Assembly (NCBI GenBank): GCA_910575605.1
Contig: CAJTEW010000002.1
Coordinates: 78,990-142,989, forward strand
DNA: 64,000 bases
Direction of reading: 5' to 3'
Origin: Lachnospiraceae bacterium
GTDB taxonomy: Bacteria > Bacillota > Clostridia > Lachnospirales > Lachnospiraceae
In this document: positions 1 through 5,628 of the stretch, piece by piece
Layout: the number at the start of each line of letters is the position of its first letter
How positions within the stretch are numbered: the first letter of the stretch is position 1
Made by a program: the position numbers and the translations under genes
Notes under the pieces: generated by a model
What the model was told of the DNA's origin: nothing
Databases searched by the model: none
The model's input: the letters and a program-made list of their open reading frames with translations, nothing else

Positions 1-321
1 CAAAACCGTCATCTGACTGTGAAAGCCTGTCGGCGTCATATCCTCCAGTTCCTCTTCAGTACAAAGGTCTGACAGCGCAGGCTCCTGGAAGTTATATGTA
101 CATTCATCTTTCTTTCCGTCAAGGCGTCTAAGCTCCCCTTCCGGCCTTGAAAAATGAGCAAAGTCCATCACTCCATCCATAATCATAAGCATCTGGTCCA
201 TACTCTCAAAGCGAAACGGAGTCCTGTAGATTAATGTCTTAATCTCACCCTTTGCAACCCGGTCTTTATATGAATCAAAGCGTAACATCATCGCTTTTGA
301 ACACAATTTTGTACTGCTCAT
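1..321 (-). CDS. Partial mirror copy of the small operon-leading gene
   Basis: Start codon at 321-319, read leftward off the window, with a GGAGG ribosome binding site at about 329-333. The first 107 codons are identical to those of the plus-strand gene at 2219-2671. It could be a complete gene heading a second, divergent operon, or just a 5' fragment captured in the inverted arm; the window cannot decide. In the orientation shown no strong promoter faces it, although read-through from the recombinase gene (also leftward) is possible. Function unknown. Confidence 0.8.
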   Translation of the reverse strand, partial: MSSTKLCSKAMMLRFDSYKDRVAKGEIKTLIYRTPFRFESMDQMLMIMDGVMDFAHFSRPEGELRRLDGKKDECTYNFQEPALSDLCTEEELEDMTPTGFHSQMTVL

Positions 322-381
322 TATGTCCTCCCCATGTATTCGTTGTGTTTAAAGCCTTATTTCATATCTACCTTTATGTCC

Positions 382-398
382 TAAAGTTGGTTACTTTA
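382..398. other. Putative recombination core site, left
   Basis: The 17-bp dyad TAAAG-TTGGTTA-CTTTA (arms TAAAGT/ACTTTA on the other strand, 5-nt centre) lies exactly at the inner end of the left arm. Short inverted arms around a 5-8 nt centre are the usual layout of tyrosine recombinase crossover sites. Its position at the point where identity between the arms ends supports this role; it is inference, not proof. Confidence 0.55.
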
Positions 399-472
399 TG
401 AAGCTGACGCTGTTTTTTATTGAAATACAATATTTTTTACTGCCTTGACCATGATTTTGACCCTTAAAGTAT

Positions 473-1618
473 TTATAAAGGCTTAAGCCTTTCCATCTGC
501 CTTCTTTTCATTTCCATAGATGGATGCACATATCTTTGGAGTGTTACATTGATATTTGCATGTCCAAGAATTTCACTTAAAGATTTTATATCAAATCCCA
601 TTTCAACACATCTTGTTGCAAAAGTATGCCTTAAGGCATGGAAGGTATAATCGTTGATTCCTGTTGTCTTTAATATTTTTTTGTATTTGTCTAGACATGT
701 ACGTGGCTCCATAAAATAGTCTGTTCCTGTAATAACATAAATGTCCGGGCTCTTCTCCATAGTCCGCAGGTGGTTTATAATAAATTCCGGAAGTGGTACT
801 ATACGTATAGAATGTGCCGTTTTCGGTTTATCTATTAACACCTTCGTCTTGTTAGGATAATTGGAAATATTATTTGTTTCCTGAATCCGAAGCAAAGTCT
901 TGTCGATTTGAACCAGATTATTTTCCAGATAAATATCTCCCCATCTGAGGGAGCAGATTTCACCGATGCGGAGGCCGCCGTAAAGTGCAAGAAGAATCCC
1001 TATAGAAAAAGGACTCTGCTTCTCAAAAATATATTTTTCCAGCCTTTTTTGTTCTTCTTTGTCAAGAATTTGAATAAGGGGAGGATACATTTTGGGGAAA
1101 AATATTTTTCCGTTTATGCCAGAGGGATATTTTTTAGTTTTTGCAAAATCTGATATTTGTATCAGTACAGAACGAATATCAGCAACTGTTTTTGGTGCAA
1201 GCCCTTTTTTATTTGTACTGCCACCTTCCCGAAGCTTCATCTGAAGAAATTCATTGAGCATATCGGCTGTGACATTGGCATACGGACAGCTTCCCAGCTC
1301 TGGAAGAAGGTGCTTTCGCACAATATGTACATAGCGGGCATAGCTAGATTCCTTTATATTCATCTGTTTTACATCCAGCCACTCATGGCAGACCTGTTCA
1401 AAAGAAACCTTATGGCTTGTACCGTATCCAGGTATATGCAATTCGCCCCCGCAGAGCCTGCTTTCTAGTAGAGTGTTCCTCTTTGCCTTTACTTCTGTGT
1501 ATGTTTTTCCATATACAGAATGGTATTTTGCCCTGTTTCTGACGTCATAGCCTGTAATCACCCGTGCTTCCCAACGACCGTCCTTTCTTTTCCTGATATT
1601 TTCTCCACGTCTACTCAT
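473..1618 (-). CDS. Tyrosine recombinase, probable DNA invertase
   Basis: 381-aa tyrosine recombinase. Residues 1-60 form an arm-binding-like N-terminus, about 70-165 a SAM-like core-binding domain, and about 185-375 the catalytic domain. The full catalytic set is visible: R217 (in GGLRIGE), K266 (in DKPKTAHS), H327 and R330 (in FHALRHTF), H353 (in LGHANI) and the nucleophile Y363 (in LQRYVHP), so the enzyme should be active. An AAGGAGG ribosome binding site precedes the ATG at 1618. The family includes phage/ICE integrases as well as invertases. Here the gene sits alone between long inverted repeats, with no excisionase or mobile-element cargo, so an invertase acting on the flanking arms is the better reading. 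Confidence 0.93.
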   Translation of the reverse strand: MSRRGENIRKRKDGRWEARVITGYDVRNRAKYHSVYGKTYTEVKAKRNTLLESRLCGGELHIPGYGTSHKVSFEQVCHEWLDVKQMNIKESSYARYVHIVRKHLLPELGSCPYANVTADMLNEFLQMKLREGGSTNKKGLAPKTVADIRSVLIQISDFAKTKKYPSGINGKIFFPKMYPPLIQILDKEEQKRLEKYIFEKQSPFSIGILLALYGGLRIGEICSLRWGDIYLENNLVQIDKTLLRIQETNNISNYPNKTKVLIDKPKTAHSIRIVPLPEFIINHLRTMEKSPDIYVITGTDYFMEPRTCLDKYKKILKTTGINDYTFHALRHTFATRCVEMGFDIKSLSEILGHANINVTLQRYVHPSMEMKRRQMERLKPL

Positions 1619-1711
1619 ATTCTGTTTCCTCCTTAAGTGTTATTTTTTACAAACGTGTACCCTTATTATGACCATAATAAGAAAAAATCAGAAATATTTT
1701 TTTGAAAATAT

Positions 1712-1745
1712 AAAAAAACAGCAAAAGCTTTTATACTTTGCTGCT
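1712..1745 (-). terminator. Leftward hairpin with T-tract ahead of the recombinase
   Basis: CAGCAAA (1719-1725) pairs with TTTGCTG (1737-1743). Read leftward, the hairpin is followed by seven T residues (A-tract at 1712-1718 on the plus strand). It lies about 95 nt upstream of the recombinase start, so it could shield the gene from passing transcripts or act as an attenuator in its leader. The stem is short and AT-rich, so strength is uncertain. Confidence 0.5.
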
Positions 1746-2054
1746 TTTAACAATTGCTGCTTTATCTGTACTGTTTTCTATGTACAACCACAAACATAGA
1801 GATTCTCGACATTGTCCTGAGTTTCAGAAATTTTAGATGTTTGATGTATTATAAAATAGACAGAATAATCTTAACATGCTTTTATTTCCAAGACAACTTA
1901 AGATTTACTTAAATTATTCCGAATTATAATAAAAGAAGTATACATTACTATTTATATAAATGTTTTATATTTATAGGCCGCCTGCAAGCCGCCAATACAC
2001 GTGAAAAACAGCGTATATCTATACTGTAAAAAACTTTGAAGTTATGTATGATGA

Positions 2055-2073
2055 GTTGTCAGTCGTTGACAAC
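2055..2073. promoter_or_regulatory. Dyad overlapping the -35 of the invertible promoter
   Basis: GTTGTCA (2055-2061) and TGACAAC (2067-2073) form a perfect 7-bp dyad with a 5-nt centre. It covers the TTGACA -35 box, so a bound protein would occlude RNA polymerase or contact it directly. Candidate ligands are the SARP-type regulator encoded by the second gene, the recombinase itself, or an unlinked factor. Confidence 0.45.
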
Positions 2074-2094
2074 AATTTGGCAGGTGCTTATAAT
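2066..2094 (+). promoter_or_regulatory. Perfect-consensus promoter inside the invertible segment
   Basis: TTGACA at 2066-2071 and TATAAT at 2089-2094, separated by exactly 17 nt, give an ideal housekeeping sigma-A promoter. Transcription would start near 2101, cross the right arm and enter the small gene at 2219 and the fibre operon behind it. Because it lies inside the invertible segment 47 bp from the arm, inversion would disconnect it from this operon and aim it at the left copy. Confidence 0.85.
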
Positions 2095-2141
2095 AAAATA
2101 AGAGTTTTGTTCTGAAGCTGTAATATGTTCCTTCAGTCTCT

Positions 2142-2158
2142 TAAAGTAACCAACTTTA
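2142..2158. other. Putative recombination core site, right
   Basis: TAAAG-TAACCAA-CTTTA, the inverted partner of the site at 382-398, placed at the inner end of the right arm. It lies downstream of the consensus promoter and upstream of the first gene, where strand exchange would switch promoter direction without breaking a gene. Confidence 0.55.
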
Positions 2159-2539
2159 GGACATAAAGGTAGATATGAAATAAGGCTTTAAACACAACGA
2201 ATACATGGGGAGGACATAATGAGCAGTACAAAATTGTGTTCAAAAGCGATGATGTTACGCTTTGATTCATATAAAGACCGGGTTGCAAAGGGTGAGATTA
2301 AGACATTAATCTACAGGACTCCGTTTCGCTTTGAGAGTATGGACCAGATGCTTATGATTATGGATGGAGTGATGGACTTTGCTCATTTTTCAAGGCCGGA
2401 AGGGGAGCTTAGACGCCTTGACGGAAAGAAAGATGAATGTACATATAACTTCCAGGAGCCTGCGCTGTCAGACCTTTGTACTGAAGAGGAACTGGAGGAT
2501 ATGACGCCGACAGGCTTTCACAGTCAGATGACGGTTTTG
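2142..2539. repeat. Right arm of long inverted repeat
   Basis: Perfect reverse complement of 1-398. It contains the leader, ribosome binding site and first 107 codons of the small gene at 2219. The true outer limit may lie further right, because the left arm is cut by the window edge. Confidence 0.97.
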
Positions 2540-2671
2540 GTAAATAAGCGTGAGCACAGCAGTATGCAGGGGACTGTGCTTATGGGGGGAAAAGTGATAT
2601 ATTTTCGAAGTGCGTTAGAGCTTATGCATATTTTGCATGAATATCTGGAAGGACGTTTTCAAAAAGTATAG
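2219..2671 (+). CDS. Small uncharacterised protein heading the fibre operon
   Basis: 150 aa, no signal peptide or membrane segment, so probably cytoplasmic. ATG 2219 has a GGAGG site 7 nt upstream. I do not recognise the family. The C-terminal half shares a clear pattern with the 164-aa protein at 4027: H-S-S-x-Q-G-x-V, then V/I-Y-F-R-S-x-L-E-L and a final amphipathic helix, so the two are paralogues on either side of the SARP gene. The first 107 codons are duplicated in inverted orientation at 1-321. As first gene after the switchable promoter it is the most directly phase-controlled product. A regulatory or sensory role is possible but unproven. Confidence 0.75.
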   Translation: MSSTKLCSKAMMLRFDSYKDRVAKGEIKTLIYRTPFRFESMDQMLMIMDGVMDFAHFSRPEGELRRLDGKKDECTYNFQEPALSDLCTEEELEDMTPTGFHSQMTVLVNKREHSSMQGTVLMGGKVIYFRSALELMHILHEYLEGRFQKV

Positions 2672-2718
2672 GGGTTAAAAACTGTAAATATTTGATGAAA
2701 ACGGAGGTATAACAAGAA

Positions 2719-3912
2719 ATGGAACAGTCAGAAGTACTTTATGTACAGATGTTCGGAAATTTTCAGATGAGCTATGGTGGAAAGCTCTTAACCCGTGAAA
2801 GACGCAAAGATACACATTTTACCAGCCTGATGCAGATACTGCTTCATCGTTCACAGACCGGTGTGAGCCGGGATTATCTGGAGGATGTACTTTTTGGAGA
2901 CCGTGATATTGAGAACAGGCATCAGGCATTACAGACAATTATGTATAAGGCAAAGCGTAAGCTTAGAACCATGGGACTTCCAGATGTAAATTACATTGTT
3001 CTGGAAGATGGTATGTATCGCTTTACATCTAAGATTCCTATAGAAGAAGATGCAGCATTATTTGAAAGGTTGTGCAGACAGGCAGACGGGGCAGAAGATG
3101 AGGAAGAAAAACTAAATCTTTACCGTTCTGCCTGTTATACATACAAGGGAGAATTTCTCTCTAGTTATGCAGGAGTTATGTGGGCAGGAGCAGAGGCAAG
3201 GAGATACAATGAAATGTTCTGCAATTGCGTACAGCATACAGCTTCTATATTAAGAAAACGCCAGGACTGGTTCCGTTTGGAAAAGCTGGGGCGCTATGTG
3301 GCTAGTATTGCACCATTTTCTGACTGGGAAAGTATTACAATGGAGGCGTTGATAAAAAGCAGGCGTTACGAAGAAGCCAGGCAGCTTTATGCAGACACGG
3401 TAGACAGTTACCTGAAAGAACGGGGAATCTATCCTTCAGGAAAAATTATGAAGATGATGGAGGAACTGGGAAGGCAGATGAAACATTCCTATGAGGCGCT
3501 TGACCAGATACAAAAGAACCTGGTGGAGGACACCCAGAACATTCAGGGAGGATACCAGTGCTCTTATCCTGTATTCAGGGGTGTTTATCATATTGTTAAC
3601 CGCATGATGGAACGGGGAGGCCAGAGTGTTTACATTATGCTGTGTACATTGGTGGACGGCAAGGGCAATCCCATGAAGGAAGGAAAGAGGCTTGAAGTAT
3701 TATCTGAAAGGCTTAATGAGGCTATTAGGAAATCCGTAAGACATGGAGATATTATTAATCACTATGGGAACGGGCAGTTTTTAGTACTGCTTATTAATAC
3801 GACCAGAGAGGACTGCGTTATAGTAGAGCGGCGGATTAATCAGAAATTCATTGTAGAAGGTCAGCGGACTAGTGTTCAGTATCATATAAACAGTGTAATT
3901 TGTGAAGCATAG
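2719..3912 (+). CDS. SARP/BTAD-type transcriptional activator with degenerate GGDEF domain
   Basis: 397 aa. Residues about 1-100 form an OmpR-like winged helix (LYVQMFGNFQMSYGG start typical of SARP proteins). About 105-250 resemble the bacterial transcriptional activation (BTAD, TPR-like) domain. About 285-395 look like a GGDEF domain whose signature has decayed: I read R-H-G-D followed by G350-N-G-Q-F354 where active cyclases have GG(D/E)EF, so diguanylate cyclase activity is unlikely. GGAGG site before ATG 2719. As second gene behind the invertible promoter it probably controls its own operon or another locus, giving the switch a feed-forward loop. Domain calls are by pattern recognition. 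Confidence 0.8.
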   Translation: MEQSEVLYVQMFGNFQMSYGGKLLTRERRKDTHFTSLMQILLHRSQTGVSRDYLEDVLFGDRDIENRHQALQTIMYKAKRKLRTMGLPDVNYIVLEDGMYRFTSKIPIEEDAALFERLCRQADGAEDEEEKLNLYRSACYTYKGEFLSSYAGVMWAGAEARRYNEMFCNCVQHTASILRKRQDWFRLEKLGRYVASIAPFSDWESITMEALIKSRRYEEARQLYADTVDSYLKERGIYPSGKIMKMMEELGRQMKHSYEALDQIQKNLVEDTQNIQGGYQCSYPVFRGVYHIVNRMMERGGQSVYIMLCTLVDGKGNPMKEGKRLEVLSERLNEAIRKSVRHGDIINHYGNGQFLVLLINTTREDCVIVERRINQKFIVEGQRTSVQYHINSVICEA

Positions 3913-4026
3913 GAAAAAAATGGAAAAAACAAGCATTTTTTGAGAATCAGATAGTTAAGAAGATAGTATTCCATTGATAACATACAGGTATAAGCTGCAA
4001 AAGAATGCAAAAAGGATGTGATACAG

Positions 4027-4521
4027 ATGACTGAAACCGGACACTATATAGGAGCACCAAACGGGATAGTGTTGTGTGTGAACAAAAAAGCCAGGGGCCT
4101 TATTGAAGGAGAACTGTATCATGGCTATAGCAAAGAGGGGCATCCATTCACAGGATGTGAAGAGATTATAAAGACAGCTGAAGAATTTTTTAATACATTA
4201 GGGTTTCCACATAGAGGTACCTGTGACAGAGATATAGAAGGGCGGACATACAGCCATCAAAAAAAGAGGGGGATGACAAGAGCTTTGAGTGATGAAAATA
4301 TGTTGGAAAAGCATGGAGATATTGGAACATTTGTCATCCGTGTGCAGCACAGGCAGCACAGCAGCTGGCAGGGAAGGGTTACCTACCTGGAGGAAGACAA
4401 GAGCGTGTATTTCCGTTCAGTGTTGGAGCTAATTAAAATTATAGACGGTGTGCTGGACAAAGCGGAGCAGACAGATAAGGCGGAAGAAGATGGAGCGTCA
4501 GCAGAAGTAATGAGGGAGTAA
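4027..4521 (+). CDS. Paralogue of the small operon-leading protein
   Basis: 164 aa, no signal peptide. ATG 4027 is preferred because AAAGGA lies 10 nt upstream; a GTG at 4018 would overlap that site. The C-terminus repeats the pattern of the 2219 gene (H-S-S-W-Q-G-R-V, then V-Y-F-R-S-V-L-E-L and an amphipathic helix), and the middle also aligns (G-E-L/I ... then a helix rich in I/M/F). Function unknown. Two diverged copies bracketing a SARP regulator suggest paired roles, perhaps as sensor or partner of that regulator; this is inference. Confidence 0.7.
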   Translation: MTETGHYIGAPNGIVLCVNKKARGLIEGELYHGYSKEGHPFTGCEEIIKTAEEFFNTLGFPHRGTCDRDIEGRTYSHQKKRGMTRALSDENMLEKHGDIGTFVIRVQHRQHSSWQGRVTYLEEDKSVYFRSVLELIKIIDGVLDKAEQTDKAEEDGASAEVMRE

Positions 4522-4526
4522 ATATT

Positions 4527-5036
4527 ATGACTGATAAAGAATTAAGAAAACTAAACCGGCGGGAACTTTTAAAAATGCTTCTCGTCCAATGTCAGGAAAC
4601 GGAGCGTCTTACGCAGGAGCTTAAAGAGACAAAGACAGAATTCATGGATCTGACAGAACGATATGACAGGCTTATAGAAAAATTAAATGTAAAGGATGAA
4701 CGTTTGAACCAGAAGGATGCGCAGATTGCAGAGTTTAAGAATACTATTGAGGAAATGAAGGCATCAAGAGAGATTGAACTGGAAGAAGCTGGTTCAATTG
4801 CAGAGGCAGCGCTTCGCATCAACGGGGTATTCGAAGCAGCCCAGAGAGCGGCGGAACAGTATTTGATGAATGTAAAAAGGCTGGATGCGGCGAAAGCAAA
4901 GCCTTCGGTATTTATGAATAAAGAGGCGGAAAAGCGGATTCCCTTTGAGAGCGGATGGAGGGCTGGTATCCAAAGGAAAGGAACCCAGGGCCGGTCTAGG
5001 CAGATGATATCTATGTCAGGTGAGCTTCATGGATAA
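4527..5036 (+). CDS. Cytoplasmic coiled-coil protein
   Basis: 169 aa. Residues about 5-90 are a long charged coiled coil rich in E, K, L and Q, followed by an Ala-rich helix (about 95-120) and a basic tail rich in R, G and Q. No signal peptide or membrane span. It starts 5 nt after the previous stop, and its stop overlaps the start of the signal peptidase gene, so translation is coupled. I do not recognise the family. Position next to signal peptidase and adhesin genes suggests a role in assembly or scaffolding, without direct evidence. Confidence 0.7.
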   Translation: MTDKELRKLNRRELLKMLLVQCQETERLTQELKETKTEFMDLTERYDRLIEKLNVKDERLNQKDAQIAEFKNTIEEMKASREIELEEAGSIAEAALRINGVFEAAQRAAEQYLMNVKRLDAAKAKPSVFMNKEAEKRIPFESGWRAGIQRKGTQGRSRQMISMSGELHG

Positions 5037-5616
5037 GGAGAAGCCAGAGATAGAGATACCGTCTATCGAGCTTCTTAAGATGGAGCTTGCGAGAGTAGAA
5101 TCTCGAAGGAACTTCCGAAAAACGCTTTTGAACATTGCAGGTGTGCTTATCGTAGCTGCAGCAATAGCAGCATTGATTGCAACCCAGGTATTTGTACTGA
5201 TTCGTGTGAATGGCTCCAGTATGTCACCGACCTTTGAGGCAGAGGAGATTATTATCCTCAGGCGGACGCAGGAGGTTAAGGCCGGAGATACCATAGGCTT
5301 TTACTATGGAGGGAGTATATTTTTAAAACGTGTGATTGGAACAGCGGGAGATAAGATAGATATCGACCAAAAAGGTAATGTATATGTCAATGATGAACTG
5401 CTTGAAGAGCCTTATCTAAAAAATAAGAATTTGGGAAAATGCGAACTTGAATTTCCCTACCAGGTGCCGGAGGGTATGTACTTTGTGCTTGGCGATAACA
5501 GGGCAGTATCCCTTGACAGCCGTATCAAGTCAATAGGATGTGTACAGAGTGATCAGATTGTAGGCAGGACAGTAATCAGGGTGTGGCCTCTGACACGAGT
5601 AGAAATTATGCGTTAA
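5029..5616 (+). CDS. lepB: Type I signal peptidase
   Basis: About 195 aa, S26 signal peptidase of the Ser-Lys type. There is an N-terminal cytoplasmic stretch of about 35 residues, then one membrane helix (LNIAGVLIVAAAIAALI region), box B with the catalytic Ser (GSSMSPTF, about S64), box D with the catalytic Lys (LKRVIGTAGD, about K100) and box E (GDNRAVSLDSR). ATG 5029 has AGGTGA 5 nt upstream; a GTG at 5020 is possible. It overlaps the preceding gene and directly precedes the giant adhesin, so it is probably the dedicated peptidase for the pilins here. A second, SipW-type peptidase lies at 17771. Confidence 0.92.
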   Translation: MDKEKPEIEIPSIELLKMELARVESRRNFRKTLLNIAGVLIVAAAIAALIATQVFVLIRVNGSSMSPTFEAEEIIILRRTQEVKAGDTIGFYYGGSIFLKRVIGTAGDKIDIDQKGNVYVNDELLEEPYLKNKNLGKCELEFPYQVPEGMYFVLGDNRAVSLDSRIKSIGCVQSDQIVGRTVIRVWPLTRVEIMR

Positions 5617-5628
5617 GAAGGTGAGAAG

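Larger units (their letters stand above)
1..398. repeat. Left arm of long inverted repeat flanking the recombinase
   Basis: Every base from 1 to 398 is the reverse complement of 2539 down to 2142 (position x pairs with 2540-x); I found no mismatch. The match stops at 399/2141, exactly at the outer end of a 17-bp dyad. The arm carries the first 321 nt of a small gene plus its leader and ribosome binding site. It continues beyond the left edge, so its full length is unknown. Perfect identity over a coding stretch implies recent recombination or gene conversion between the arms. Confidence 0.97.
399..2141. mobile_element. Invertible DNA segment (promoter plus its own recombinase)
   Basis: About 1.74 kb lies between the inverted arms. 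It holds one gene, the tyrosine recombinase (473-1618, minus), and a 523-bp non-coding stretch (1619-2141) with a leftward terminator-like hairpin and a rightward consensus promoter next to the right arm. Inversion between the arms would leave the recombinase intact and turn the promoter to face the left copy of the small gene. This layout, a recombinase inside its own invertible promoter segment, matches known phase-variable promoter switches. Confidence 0.8.

Noticed and set aside
1-398. Left arm as a pure assembly artefact
   Set aside because: Mixed orientations in a culture could mis-join an arm, but the sharp end at a 17-bp dyad and the recombinase between the arms fit a real invertible site. 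Kept as a caveat.
475-492. AAAGGCTTAAGCCTTT palindrome as recombinase terminator
   Set aside because: No loop, no T-run; overlaps the coding end.
473-1618. Recombinase as the integrase of a mobile element
   Set aside because: No direct repeats, excisionase, tRNA target or cargo is seen; instead the gene sits alone between long inverted arms next to a consensus promoter.
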